DNA of 64,000 bases from Oscillospiraceae bacterium (lineage in GTDB: Bacteria; Bacillota; Clostridia; Oscillospirales; CAG-272), in the NCBI GenBank assembly GCA_015063585.1, contig SVTW01000003.1, positions 1 through 64,000 of the forward strand. The letters are read 5' to 3'. Below the pieces are notes generated by a model. It saw only the letters and a program-made list of their open reading frames with translations. It was not told where the DNA came from and made no database searches. Shown here piece after piece: positions 36,967 to 48,626 of this stretch (its first letter is position 1; every line of letters starts with the position of its first letter). Both the position numbers and the translations under genes were made by a program.

Positions 36967-37515
36967 TTAAATGATGCGGCGTCGCTCCAGCCTGCGGCAG
37001 AAGGAGCGAAGCGGCAAAAAGAGCGCGATCCCGCATACAGCCGTGAGCAAAAGCTCGGGCAGGACAGCCGTCCACAAAAGCGAGAGAAGCGAAAACGTCG
37101 CATAGCTCAGGCTCGCCCGGAGCAGGGTCAACGCCGCCTTTGCGGACAGCGCGATCGCAAGCATCGTTAGATAGACCGTGAATCGCTTTGGGATCACGGC
37201 GCGGGCATAATGCCCGATGGGATAGCATAAAAGAAGATAAAAGAGCGGAAGGAGCGTAAATGTACCGCCCCCCATTGCCTCGATCAGAAAGCCCGCCGCA
37301 ATGCCTGTAACGGCACCGGTCTCCTTTCCGCAAAAGAAAGCGATCGCAAGTACGGTAACGGTGGTGAGATCGGGTATGGCGCCAAAGATGCGGATACGTC
37401 CGAAAAACGAGACCTGCAACACCGTGACAGCAAGGATCAGCACACCGAGCATCAAAACGGCTCGCAAATGGTCGGACCGTCGCGCCGCGCTGCGGCTCAT
37501 GAAGTATTTTGCCAT
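36967..37515 (-). CDS. mreD: rod-shape-determining protein MreD
   Basis: 182 residues, five to six membrane helices. MreD works with MreC and MreB in the elongasome that guides lateral cell-wall synthesis. Sequence conservation in this family is low; the identification rests on size, topology (FGAIPDLTTVTVLAIAFF, GIAAGFLIEAMGGGTF) and its place directly after mreC. The start ATG at 37515 follows AGAGAGG, 14 bases after the mreC stop. It lies between gyrB and gyrA, an unusual location; mreB and a PBP2/RodA pair are not in the window. Confidence 0.82.
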   Translation of the reverse strand: MAKYFMSRSAARRSDHLRAVLMLGVLILAVTVLQVSFFGRIRIFGAIPDLTTVTVLAIAFFCGKETGAVTGIAAGFLIEAMGGGTFTLLPLFYLLLCYPIGHYARAVIPKRFTVYLTMLAIALSAKAALTLLRASLSYATFSLLSLLWTAVLPELLLTAVCGIALFLPLRSFCRRLERRRII

Positions 37516-37529
37516 ACGTGCCTCTCTTT

Positions 37530-38378
37530 TCAAGCCGCGGGAGCGCTTTTCGACTCATATCCCGTGAGGATCATCACCCATTGAAGCGCCGAAAAATCAA
37601 CTGCGGGGCGCACGGTTGCCACCAAAGCGCGGCTGAATTCGTCCACCTCGACCGAAATGACCTCGCCGAGATAAAGATCGGCAGGATAGACGCTCCCGAT
37701 CCCGCTGGAATACACACGATCCCCCACCTGCACGTCGGCATTTGCCTCCACGTAGGTAAGCTTGCAAAGACCCTCCCGCGAGAGCGAATAGTCGCCGCTG
37801 ACAATGCCCGTGCTGCCGGTTCGCGGCAGATATGCGCCCACCGAGCTGTTGGGATCGATCACCGTGGTGACAGAGCACCAATTGATGCCGACCTCGGTAA
37901 CGTAGCCGACCACACCGGAAGCCGAAATGACGGGCATGTTGACCGCAATGCCGTGAATTTGACCGCGGTTGAGGGTAAAAGCGGTGGACGTACTGTCGGC
38001 AGAGAAGCCGATCACCATCGCGTCGCACATCACAAAAGAGGGGTGTGCGGCTTTGATGTCGAGATATTCGCGCAGACGCTCGTTCTCGGCTTCGAGAATC
38101 TCGCCGCGCTCCAGCTCCTCGCGGAGGGATTCCAATTCGTCTCGCAGGGCTTCATTTTCCTTTGTCAGCGCGTCGATTCCCTGAAAATACCGTCCAATGC
38201 CCGTAAAGCCGTTTGTCACAACCGAGGCGCACCAACGGAAGGGAGCGGTCAGGGTTCCAACTATATTTTTCGCAAGTCCGCCGTAGCCCATGAGAGAAAA
38301 CGTGGTTGGAACGGCGCAAAGCACCACAGCCACGCAAAGGCAGATGATAAAAAATTTATTTTGGAATAATTTTATCAT
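37530..38378 (-). CDS. mreC: rod-shape-determining protein MreC
   Basis: 282 residues. An N-terminal membrane helix (about 9-30) is followed by a coiled coil (about 65-105, ALTKENEALRDELESLREELERGEI-like heptads) and two beta-barrel domains outside the membrane (VIGFSADSTSTAFTLNRG, GVVGYVTEVG, GIVSGDYSL). This is the standard MreC layout. It organises penicillin-binding proteins for lateral wall growth. The ATG at 38378 follows AGAGAAAG and directly precedes the membrane helix; the in-frame stretch upstream to 38546 is an M4 repeat. Confidence 0.9.
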   Translation of the reverse strand: MIKLFQNKFFIICLCVAVVLCAVPTTFSLMGYGGLAKNIVGTLTAPFRWCASVVTNGFTGIGRYFQGIDALTKENEALRDELESLREELERGEILEAENERLREYLDIKAAHPSFVMCDAMVIGFSADSTSTAFTLNRGQIHGIAVNMPVISASGVVGYVTEVGINWCSVTTVIDPNSSVGAYLPRTGSTGIVSGDYSLSREGLCKLTYVEANADVQVGDRVYSSGIGSVYPADLYLGEVISVEVDEFSRALVATVRPAVDFSALQWVMILTGYESKSAPAA

Positions 38379-38379
38379 A

Positions 38380-39043
38380 GTCTTTCTCTTTTCTGCAGAT
38401 TGGTTTTGACGGTTTGCGGATTTTTTGGAATGGGGTTGAAAAAGTTCAGGGGTTGAGGGTTGAAAAAGTGCGAGGCAGAGCGACGCCAAGCATGACGGAA
38501 AGAGCATGCGTATGAGTCTCGTCGTTTCCGTTTTTGGGAATTGCAAGGCTTAGCCATCGCCGGCTCCTTCCGGCTTTTGCTACGCAAAACCCACCTCCCT
38601 CCCGGAGGGAGGCTATGATGAATCTCGCTTTTTCGCGAGTGCCGATGGGGGTGGCAGTGCTTAACATAATCGCATTTGGACCGTCGAGTTCTCACTGCGG
38701 TTCGGTCACGCTCGCGTTCTTCCTTCTTTGGACCGTCGAGTTCTCACTGCGGCTCGGTCACGCTCGCGTTCTGACACCACACCGTGGTGTCATTCATTCC
38801 GCTCACGCCGCTTCGCTACGCCGGTCCCTACAAGACATGGGTTATTTTTTCTTTATCGGTAGTGCCGGCAGGGTCTTGGCGGCGCCTGACGGCAATTGGG
38901 AATACCTAAGTCCTGAGACGACAGACACTCCATCACACAATAGAAATTGGTTCGGGGAAGTTCTTGAAAGGTGTCGGAAAACTTCTTTCAAGAAGTTTTC
39001 TGACAAAAAAATCGTCTCCCTGCAAAAACCGCTCTTGTTATTT
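38380..39043. repeat. mosaic repeat array VII
   Basis: Between mreC and gyrB. Order: M4 reversed (38530-38620); two M5 units reversed (about 38678-38730 and 38728-38845), the first truncated; M1 with the GTCGGAAAACTTCTT hairpin (38862-39003), which ends next to the gyrB stop. The part 38380-38530 has no feature I recognise. Confidence 0.8.
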
Positions 39044-41083
<2,040 letters not shown>

Positions 41084-41089
41084 TCAATC

Positions 41090-41949
41090 CCGCATTTTTT
41101 ATGTGGATTTTTAAATTTTTTTCGATTGATTTTTTGGAAAACTTCTTTATGGGGTGCTCTAAATCGCGTGAGCCTGTGAAGGGTCTTGAAACATTCTTTT
41201 AAAGGCTTTGCCTTTTTCAAAAAAGCAACTCTCATACGGCAAGCCAATGGCGATTTAAAGTAGATCCCTGCCTCAAACAACCCATGGTTGTTTTCGTTGG
41301 TTTTGCTCCGTTCGGCATGCCTCACCTACGCAAAACTTCGACTCGGGGCTTCGCCCCTTCGCTCAGGATGACTCGAAAAATGTATTTTTTCTTTATCGGT
41401 AGTGCCGGCAGGGTCTTGGCGGTGCCTGCTGGCAAACGGCAGTACCTAAGTCCTGAGCCGACGCGCACTCCATCACACTATCAAAATCATTCGGGGAAGT
41501 TCTTGAAAGGTGTCGGAAAACTTCTTTCAAGAAGTTTTCTGACGAAAAAACGCATCTCCCGTGTTGCTCTCGGCACTCCACAGTCGATTTTTCTTTGCAA
41601 GAAGGAGGCGCAAAGAAAAATCTATCAAAAAGAAACGCCGATAGAAGGATTTCGCGCTCTGCGGAGCGCGCCAAGGGCTACTCGCCCTTGACCTCGCAAG
41701 CTTTTGAAAAAGCTTGACCAAAACTTTTCCGACAGAGCTTTCGGTTTTTTCCGCGAGTGCCGGCAGGGTCTTGGCGGCGCCTGACGGCAATTGGGAATAC
41801 CTAAGTCCTGAGCCGACGCGCACCCCATCACACTATAAAAATCGTTCGGGAAAGTTCTTGAAAGGTGTCGGAAAACTTCTTTCAAGAAGTTTTCTGACGA
41901 AAACCGCGCCCCCGCGTTCCCCGCAAAACCTGCTTTTTTTAAACTACCT
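41090..41949. repeat. mosaic repeat array VIII
   Basis: Between gyrB and remB. Order: M3 reversed, long form with the CAAAACTTCGACTCGGGGCT segment (41150-41385); M1 (41400-41541); M2 (41560-41740); M1 (41750-41902), whose hairpin faces the remB stop. No gene. Confidence 0.85.
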
Positions 41950-42222
41950 TTACCCTTCGAATCCGCCGAATTGTTCGACTCTGCCACAGAGAGCAGAAGT
42001 GGAGAGTTGAGAGAAGCAGATGCGATAAGCCTTTGTTTTCGGGTCGCGGTAAAGTACAAAGGATTTCGGAATTTCTTCGGATGCAAAGCGCACACTTCCC
42101 TGCCGATTTGCCGCATTGATATACTTTTTTGTGACAGCCGAAACGGTTGCCGTGTCGGCATCAAAGATTGCTACAATATCACGAATGCGAATGTTCTGAT
42201 TATTTCCAACGTGTAAATACAT
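41950..42222 (-). CDS. remB: RemB-like regulatory protein (YaaB family)
   Basis: 90 residues. MYLHVGNNQNIRIRDIVAIFD matches RemB/YaaB, a small protein related to RemA that in Bacillus subtilis lies between recF and gyrB and promotes biofilm matrix expression. The PKSFVLY segment in the middle and the Ser/Leu-rich tail (CFSQLSTSALCGR) also fit. The position between recF and gyrB is conserved. Five bases separate it from the DUF3267 gene upstream, so the two are one transcript. Whether it regulates matrix genes here is inference from the family. Confidence 0.85.
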   Translation of the reverse strand: MYLHVGNNQNIRIRDIVAIFDADTATVSAVTKKYINAANRQGSVRFASEEIPKSFVLYRDPKTKAYRICFSQLSTSALCGRVEQFGGFEG

Positions 42223-42227
42223 GGCGA

Positions 42228-42848
42228 TTATTGATCTCCGTTTTGCGGAATATAGAACGTTTGCTCGGGTCCCGTGTCACGAATCAGCGTTTCGGGATCG
42301 CGGAACTTGAACAAAAGCAGCAAAATGATGTAGATATCGCCTGAGCAACCACCCAGATGCAAGCCGAATAAAACGGCTGTGAGCACGTAGCTCCACGGAT
42401 CTACAAAATAGAACCAAACGGCGAGAGCAAGAAAGATGACCGTGAATACCACAAGCGGCGCGGCAGAGGCAATGAGTGAGATCCGCCTTTTTACGTAAAT
42501 TTTCGGAACTCCGCAAAACGCGCAGCTCCAACTAATTCCAAAGGTCAGTTTTTCACCTGTGAGCACTTTATAGGCAATTCCGTGTACCAACTCGTGGAGC
42601 ACGATGTAGGCAAAGATCGCAACGCAAAAAATCATCATTGGAGTGATCATTTGCGCGTCACCAATGAAAGTATTACCGTTGAATCGACCCGTCAAAATCA
42701 AAGGCAGGAATGCAACTACCATTACCAATGCCAGAATGACCAACGCGATCAGATTCATAATCAGTCCAACCTTAACCGATTGGGCATTCAAATAAAATAC
42801 TTGACGATAGCCCTCAGGAAGGCTTTTTTCAAAATGTTTCGTTTTCAT
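42228..42848 (-). CDS. DUF3267-like integral membrane zinc metalloprotease
   Basis: 206 residues with four to five membrane helices. HELVHG, in a helix at about residue 86, is the HExxH-type zinc motif of DUF3267 / site-2-protease-like proteins; GGCSGDIYI may hold the third ligand (Asp) near the C-terminal helix. The C-terminus RDPETLIRDTGPEQTFYIP is typical of the family. Substrates are unknown; S2P-like enzymes often cleave membrane-anchored regulators. It lies directly upstream of remB, which raises the idea of a link to matrix control, but that is speculation. The start ATG ends at 42848. Confidence 0.85.
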   Translation of the reverse strand: MKTKHFEKSLPEGYRQVFYLNAQSVKVGLIMNLIALVILALVMVVAFLPLILTGRFNGNTFIGDAQMITPMMIFCVAIFAYIVLHELVHGIAYKVLTGEKLTFGISWSCAFCGVPKIYVKRRISLIASAAPLVVFTVIFLALAVWFYFVDPWSYVLTAVLFGLHLGGCSGDIYIILLLLFKFRDPETLIRDTGPEQTFYIPQNGDQ

Positions 42849-43522
42849 AGTCCTCTTTTTTTCTTTTTTGGGAATTATAAGGCTCAGCCATCGCCGGCTC
42901 TTTCATGGAAGGAGGCTGTGGGAAAATTTGCTTTATCGGCAGTGCCGGCAGGGTCTTGGCTAGCCTCGACGGCAATTGGTAATATCTAAGCCCTGAGCCG
43001 ACGCGCACTCCATCACACAATAAAAATTATTCGGGAAAGTTCTTGAAAGGTGTCGGAAAACTTCTTTCAAGAAGTTTTCTGACGAAAAAACGCATCTCCC
43101 GTGTTGCTCTCGGCACTCCAAAGCCGATTTTTCTTTGCAAGAAGGAGGCGCAAAGAAAAATCTATCAAAAAGAAACGCCGATCAGGGAATTTCGCGCTCT
43201 GCGGAGCGCGCCAAGGGCTACTCGCCCTTGACCTCGCAAGCTTTTGAAAAAGCTTGACCAAAACTTTTCCGAAAGGGACTCTCGCTTTTTCGCGAGTGCC
43301 GGCAGGGTCTTGGCGGCGCCTGACGGCAATCGGCAGTACCTAAGCCCTGAGCTGACGCGCACTCCATCACACTATCAAAATCGTTCGGGAAAGTTCTTGA
43401 AAGGTGTCGGAAAACTTCTTTCAAGAAGTTTTCTGACGAAAACCGCGCCCCCGCATTAATCGCGTCCCCGCGTCAAACGTGTCGGAAAACTTCTTTCAAG
43501 AAGTTTTCTGACAAAAAATATT
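42849..43522. repeat. mosaic repeat array IX
   Basis: Between the DUF3267 gene and recF. Order: M4 reversed with an internal deletion of its central hairpins (42850-42925); M1 (42938-43082); M2 (43100-43282); M1 (43295-43440); then a solitary M1 hairpin (43478-43511) next to the recF stop. The M1-M2-M1 order is the same as in arrays VIII and XII. Confidence 0.85.
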
Positions 43523-44623
43523 TTAATTATATCTTCCGTTTTCCACGCGAATCATTTTGCCGCCCGTGATGCCGGAGGGCTCGCAGGTGGTGATGATCAC
43601 CTGCCGATCGCGAATCTTTGACGAAAGATAAACGCGGCGGGTGGAATCAAGCTCGGAGAAAACGTCGTCAAACAGAAACACAGGTCGTTCTCCCGTGATC
43701 TCGGCGCAAACCTCACCCTCGGCAAGCTTCATGGCAAGCGCTAAGGAACGTTGCTGTCCTTGCGACGCAAAAGCACGCGCAGGACGCTCGTTTACGTCGA
43801 TTTCAATATCATCCTTATGAATCCCCCAAAGCGTGCTCCCCGCGCCAATTTCGCGGTCGTAGTGCGACGTAAGAAGCTTTAAATAGCTCTCCTCGGCTTT
43901 CTTTGTGTCAAGATACTCCTCAGGGGCAAGATGCGAGGATCCGCTGTAACGCACGCTCGGCTTTTCTCGCTCCCCCGTCATCTCCTCAAAGCAAGCGCAT
44001 ACATGACGCTCGGCTCGCGCGAGATATTCGGTGCGGTATTTCGAGATCACAGCCGCTTCGTGCGCAAGCTGTACCGACCAAAATTCAATGGTATCCGAAA
44101 AGGTCTTTCGATCCTCCTCGGCATTTCGGATCAGTTGATTTCTCTGCTTTAAAATTTGATTGTATCGCTGCAGGCTTTTTAAATAGACAGGATAAAGCTG
44201 CGAGAGCGCAATATCAAGATAGTTTCGTCTCTCGCCCGGCCCCTCCTTGATCAAAGACAAATGCTCGGGACAGAACAAAACGGTTCGAAACGCGCCTACT
44301 ACGTCAGACAGCCGATCGATCTTTACGTGATTGTGTTCGATCCTGCGCCTTCTTCCCTTCATCATGCGGACCGTGATGTTTTGCCGACGCACCGAATCGC
44401 TGAAATCAAGCGAGATCTCTGCCATGTCGGCTCCGAATCGGATCATTTCTTCTTCATGCGACGTGCGAAAGCTTTTTCCAATGGCTGTGAAGCTGATTGC
44501 CTCCAACAGGTTTGTTTTTCCTTGCGCGTTGTTTCCAATCAGAATATTCACCCCTCTGTCGAATTGGATCTCCGCTTCTTCGATGTTGCGAAAATTTTTT
44601 ACTTTGATCGCATGACATTCCAT
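43523..44623 (-). CDS. recF: DNA replication and repair protein RecF
   Basis: 366 residues. SMC-like ATPase that helps load RecA at gaps. Walker A is GNNAQGKTN at about residue 30-38; the signature region is FASQGQQRSLALAMKLAE and Walker B is PVFLFDDVFSELD. The ATG at 44623 follows AAAGGAG and gives the usual N-terminus (MECHAIKVKNFRN); the frame is open to 44710 but without homology. In Bacillus a small S4-domain gene (yaaA/rlbA) lies between dnaN and recF; here about 680 bp of repeats take its place. Confidence 0.95.
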   Translation of the reverse strand: MECHAIKVKNFRNIEEAEIQFDRGVNILIGNNAQGKTNLLEAISFTAIGKSFRTSHEEEMIRFGADMAEISLDFSDSVRRQNITVRMMKGRRRRIEHNHVKIDRLSDVVGAFRTVLFCPEHLSLIKEGPGERRNYLDIALSQLYPVYLKSLQRYNQILKQRNQLIRNAEEDRKTFSDTIEFWSVQLAHEAAVISKYRTEYLARAERHVCACFEEMTGEREKPSVRYSGSSHLAPEEYLDTKKAEESYLKLLTSHYDREIGAGSTLWGIHKDDIEIDVNERPARAFASQGQQRSLALAMKLAEGEVCAEITGERPVFLFDDVFSELDSTRRVYLSSKIRDRQVIITTCEPSGITGGKMIRVENGRYN

Positions 44624-44699
44624 TTGCGGACTCCTTTCTGTTTCGGTTAACCAACGGGAAATATTTTTGATTGGGATACTTTTATTTTTTAATTTTAAA

Positions 44700-45300
44700 A
44701 GTTTTTTCAAATGTAAAGGCTTTGCTTTTTTTCAAAAAAGCAACTCTCATACGGCAAGCCAATGGCGATTTTAAGTAGATCCCTGCCTCAAACAACCCAT
44801 AGTTGTTTTCGTTGGTTTTGCTCCGTTCGGCATGCCTCACCTACGCAAAACTTCGACTCGGGGCTTCGCCCCCTCGCTCAGGATGACTCGAAAAATGTAA
44901 TTTTTTCTTTATCGGCAGTGCCGGCAGGGGTTGTTTATAACTCTGAATACAACCCCTTTTCTGGGTCATCCTGATGCGTGTAAAAGCGCAAGCGCTTTGG
45001 CGAAGGATCTTGAAACATTCTTTTAAAGGCTTTGCCTTTTTTAGAAAAGCTACTAGATTCTTCGCACGCTTGCGCGGCTCAGAATGACCCCGATAAAGAA
45101 AACGGTTTTGTATCGGCAGTGCCGGCAGGGTCTTGGTGGCGCCTGACGGCAATTGGCAATACCTGAGCCCTGAGACGATGGACACCCCATCACACCATAA
45201 AAATTGGTTCGGGAAAGTTCTTGAAAGGTGTCGGAAAACTTCTTTCAAGAAGTTTTCTGACAAAAACCGCGTCCCCCGCGTCCCCGCGGACGCGCGTTTT
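44700..45300. repeat. mosaic repeat array X
   Basis: Between recF and dnaN. Order: M3 reversed, long form (44720-44900); a second M3 unit that begins at the pivot with GTTGTTTATAACTC (44917-45090); M1 (45115-45262); then a CGCGTCCCC tract (45266-45295) that abuts the dnaN stop. No gene. Confidence 0.85.
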
Positions 45301-46452
45301 TTACTCTTTCATACGAACGGGGAGAAGCATGAAGATTTCTTCTTTTCCTTCTTCGGTGGAAACGGGCTCGATGTTGATGCTGGTGAGGGCGGAGGTCATG
45401 GAGATCTTCACCTTTTCGGCATCGCTTGCGCGTAGACTGTCGATCAGGAAGCGGTTGTTGAACGCAATGAGCAGATCTTCACCCTCATGCTCGATGTCCA
45501 CCTCGTCGTAGGTGCTTCCCATCGTGGAAACAGCCGAGATTTTGAGCAAGTTCTCCTCAAATTTCAGCTTTACGTGCGAACGAACGCTTCCCGCAACCTT
45601 TTCCTCGGTTACAAGTGCCGCTCTTTCAAGTGCCGCGATCATGGTCTCTCTGTCGGCAATTGCCGTGATGCGGTGCGTGTTTACAATAATGCGGTTGTAA
45701 TCAATATACTGACCCTCGATCAGACGCGAGAAGAAGATCATCGATCCAATGTTAAATACAATGTTCTTTCTCGTCATGTAAATGCGGACCTCCTCACGCT
45801 CATCGTCACGCAACAGCTTGATCAGCTCAATCACCGTTTTGGTGGGAATGATAAACGAGAATTGCAGCGAGGAACCGTCCTCATTTTTATTTTGAATGTC
45901 GGTGTGAACCGAGCACTTTGCAAGCTTGAAGCTGTCGCAGGATACCATGAGCAGGTTGCCCTCGGTCACACGGAAATAACAACCGTTGAGGACCGGTCGC
46001 TGGTCGTTGGACGCCATGGCGTATGTGATTTTGGAAAGCATGCTTTTGAGAACAGACTGCCCGATCACAAATCCGTCCGACGTGACCAAACGCGGGATCG
46101 CAGGATAGGTCTCGCCTGCCAAAGCGTTCATTTTGTGGCTCGATTTGCCGCTCGTGATGCAAGCCTGAAGCTTGTCGTCAACCTCCAGCGTGATCTTTTC
46201 GCCTTCCATTACACGCAGCGTTTGCGTGAACTTTTGCGCGTTTACAATGAAGGTTCCCGCTTCCTCAACCTGTGCGTCAACCGTGATGCGCATACCCTTT
46301 TCACCGTCAAAGGTGGTCAAAACGCAGCTTCCGTTCTCCTGTGCGTCGATCAGAATACCGTCGATCGATGCCTGCGTGGATTTGCCCGATACCGCTCCCA
46401 TCAGGGGCGCTACCGAATCGCTGATTTCTTTTCTGTTGAATATAATTTTCAT
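45301..46452 (-). CDS. dnaN: DNA polymerase III sliding clamp (beta subunit)
   Basis: 383 residues, three repeats of the clamp fold. The dimer forms a ring around DNA and tethers polymerase III. The N-terminus MKIIFNRKEISDSVAPLMGAVSGK and the C-terminal end with LLPVRM are standard. The ATG ending at 46452 follows AAGGAG on its strand. dnaN lies downstream of dnaA, with the oriC-like region between them, as in many Firmicutes. Confidence 0.96.
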   Translation of the reverse strand: MKIIFNRKEISDSVAPLMGAVSGKSTQASIDGILIDAQENGSCVLTTFDGEKGMRITVDAQVEEAGTFIVNAQKFTQTLRVMEGEKITLEVDDKLQACITSGKSSHKMNALAGETYPAIPRLVTSDGFVIGQSVLKSMLSKITYAMASNDQRPVLNGCYFRVTEGNLLMVSCDSFKLAKCSVHTDIQNKNEDGSSLQFSFIIPTKTVIELIKLLRDDEREEVRIYMTRKNIVFNIGSMIFFSRLIEGQYIDYNRIIVNTHRITAIADRETMIAALERAALVTEEKVAGSVRSHVKLKFEENLLKISAVSTMGSTYDEVDIEHEGEDLLIAFNNRFLIDSLRASDAEKVKISMTSALTSINIEPVSTEEGKEEIFMLLPVRMKE

Positions 46453-46999
46453 GTGTGGAATCTCCTTATATCAAAATTGAAGGTCCCTTCCGCTCTCTCG
46501 CTTCCGCGAAGCGGTAGAAAGAAGGAAAGATAGATAGATTAAGTAGTCGTCGTAGAAGTAGGGTTTGGGGATTGCGTGGAAAACCCCGAAAACCCTTATG
46601 CCATAAGGCTTTTCCCGCTCCTTGACTTTTGAAAACAAGGTGGAAAAAACAAGGAAAAGCTGTGGACAAAATGTGGAAAACTTTTTCTCCCTTCGCTCTT
46701 TTTCATCCAAAAAGCGTTTTGGAACGGCAAAAGACCGAAAATTGGATTTTTCCACATGCCGAAAAAAATATTTGAAATGTGGAAAACGTGAAACAAAACG
46801 ACATTTTAGGAAGGATCGGTCCGTTTTTCCACAGACCGTATTTTTCACTTTCCCACAAGCATTTTTGATGCCATGCTTATGATTTTGATGCGGTTTTGCG
46901 ACGTTATCAACAGGTTTTCAAGAGTTTTCCCCTGTGTTTTCCACAGGTGTGGAAAACCTTGTGGAAAACTTTGAATTTATCCACAACCCGTTTTTTTCG
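46453..46999. other. origin of replication region (oriC-like) with clustered DnaA boxes
   Basis: Intergenic region between dnaA and dnaN. Boxes seen: TTATCCACA 46977-46985 (perfect); TTATCAACA 46904-46912; TGTGGAAAA or its complement at 46672-46680, 46748-46756, 46778-46786, 46825-46833, 46937-46945, 46948-46956 and 46960-46968; TGTGGACAA 46661-46669. Ten boxes in about 330 bp on both strands is far above chance. A box-like CGTGGAAAA at 46575-46583 borders a GC-rich stretch and a TAG-rich stretch at about 46528-46560, possibly the unwinding element (see findings). No gene. The location matches the incC part of the Bacillus origin. Confidence 0.88.
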
Positions 47000-48367
47000 T
47001 TAACCCATGATCTCTTTTTTCAGCTCGTTCATTTCCACGGCAAATACCGAATCAAACTGCGCTTTTTGAGAGGTTGAGTTGTAGGATGCCATGATCGTGG
47101 TGTGATCGCGGTCGTAGATCTTTGCAATGTTCGGGAAGGACATTTCGGTCAATTCACGGATCAGATAGATCGAAACGTGACGCGCCGCCGCGATCTCCTT
47201 GTTTCTCTTGGGGCCGATCATATCCTCTTTCGAAATTTTATACTTATGGAAAACAGCCGAGAAAATCTTATCCACCGTGATGCTCACGGGCTCGGCTCCC
47301 TCCAGCAGCTCGGAAATGCACTCGCGCGCAACGTCCATCGTGATCACCTTGCCCGAGATAAAGGTAAGAGCCGCAAGCTTTTTGATCGCGCCCTCGATCT
47401 GTCGGATATTCGAGCGCAGGTTCTCGCCCAAAAACGTCAGCACGTCGTCGGGGATCACCACGCTCACCTGCTCGGCTTTCTTTTTGATGATCGCAATGCG
47501 AAGCTCCAGATCGGGCGGCTCAATGTCGGCGATCAGTCCCCACTCGAAGCGCGATTTGAGACGGTCCTCCAGCGTTTTGATGTCACGCGGCGGACGGTCG
47601 GAGGTGAGAATGATCTGCTTCTTTTCCTCATACAGCGCGTTGAAGGTGTGGAAAAATTCCTCCTGCGTGGAGATCTTACCCGCGATAAACTGAATATCGT
47701 CGATCAGAAGAACGTCGCAGGTGCGGTATTTGTCGCGAAAATCCTCCATTGTTTTGGTGGCAAGGCAGGAGATCATCTGGTTGGTGAAATCCTCACCCTT
47801 TGTGTAAATGATCTTGATATCGGGGTTGTTTTGCTTGAGACGGTTGATCATTGCGTAGAGCAGGTGCGTTTTTCCAAGGCCGCTGTTTCCGTAAATAAAG
47901 AGCGGGTTGTAATTGTTTGCCGGGTCGTTTGCCACTGCAACGCACGCCGCGTGCGCAAATTTGTTTGTGCTGCCAACGATGAAATTTTCAAATGTGTATT
48001 CAAAATTGTAGTTGGGCAGGCTCTTTTTGAGCGCCTCGTTTTTCTTTGGTTCGGAGACCCTTTGCGGTGTTGAGGTTCGGATACCGTCGGACGCCAACGC
48101 TTTCCCTGTGAAAATCAGATTCACCTCAACCGTGAATCCGAGCAGGTTGCAAAAAGCCTCACGGATCGAATCCATATAGCGGTTATGAATGATATCATAT
48201 TTAAATTCCGAGTTGATCCCCAGCGTAATGGTGTCCTCTTGATAGGAAATGATCTCGATGTTTCCAAACCAAAGGTCAATTGTAGACTCCGAGAGCTTTT
48301 CGCGGAAGGAATTCACCACCATTTCCCAAACGGGGCGAATTTCCTCGATGTAATTACGTTCTGCCAA
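47000..48367 (-). CDS. dnaA: chromosomal replication initiator protein DnaA
   Basis: 455 residues. Domain I is at 1-90; the linker is at 90-115. The AAA+ domain has Walker A GNSGLGKTH and Walker B VLLIDDIQF. Domain IV ends with the DNA-binding signature DRDHTTIMASYN, which reads TTATCCACA-type boxes. The start is TTG at 48367, nine bases after AAAGGAG, with the protein beginning MAERNYIEE; no ATG lies nearby. The gene is leftward, followed by oriC-like sequence and dnaN. Upstream, the usual Firmicutes rpmH-rnpA neighbours are missing; a divergent copper ATPase gene lies there. Confidence 0.97.
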   Translation of the reverse strand: MAERNYIEEIRPVWEMVVNSFREKLSESTIDLWFGNIEIISYQEDTITLGINSEFKYDIIHNRYMDSIREAFCNLLGFTVEVNLIFTGKALASDGIRTSTPQRVSEPKKNEALKKSLPNYNFEYTFENFIVGSTNKFAHAACVAVANDPANNYNPLFIYGNSGLGKTHLLYAMINRLKQNNPDIKIIYTKGEDFTNQMISCLATKTMEDFRDKYRTCDVLLIDDIQFIAGKISTQEEFFHTFNALYEEKKQIILTSDRPPRDIKTLEDRLKSRFEWGLIADIEPPDLELRIAIIKKKAEQVSVVIPDDVLTFLGENLRSNIRQIEGAIKKLAALTFISGKVITMDVARECISELLEGAEPVSITVDKIFSAVFHKYKISKEDMIGPKRNKEIAAARHVSIYLIRELTEMSFPNIAKIYDRDHTTIMASYNSTSQKAQFDSVFAVEMNELKKEIMG

Positions 48368-48409
48368 CGGCTTGACTCCTTTCTTTTGCTTCTTCCTGAC
48401 TTTTATTAT

Positions 48410-48550
48410 CTATAAATTCTTAAATATTAAATTACGCGCATGCGTTTATAATATATATTAATATTATAACATATAATTACCTATATTACAATGATAATAT
48501 TATAATTTAAAAAAAGTTTACAATTTTTTTCTGAAAAGGCGAAAAATATC
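48410..48550. other. very AT-rich region upstream of dnaA
   Basis: About 140 bp composed mostly of A and T (TATAATATATATTAATATTATAAC-like, broken by CGCATGCG). It separates dnaA from the copper ATPase gene. It must hold the dnaA promoter but several TATAAT-like hexamers make the choice unclear. I see no DnaA box in it. It could help unwinding in a bipartite origin. Confidence 0.55.
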
Positions 48551-48553
48551 CTA

Positions 48554-48581
48554 TTGACAGAATGAAAAAAAGGGGTATAAT
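48554..48581 (+). promoter_or_regulatory. promoter of the copper ATPase gene with a flanking inverted repeat
   Basis: TTGACA at 48554-48559, 16 bp, TATAAT at 48576-48581. Directly after it, AGTTGG and CTAACT (48586-48607) form an imperfect inverted repeat that could be an operator; the regulator is unknown and no classical CopY box was seen. Confidence 0.7.
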
Positions 48582-48626
48582 GAAAGTTGGTTCGTTATGA
48601 CTAACTCCCGAAAAAAGGAAAAAGGA

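Noticed and set aside
38379-38546. N-terminal extension of MreC
   Set aside because: The in-frame codons come from an M4 repeat; the membrane helix and ribosome binding site fit the start at 38378.
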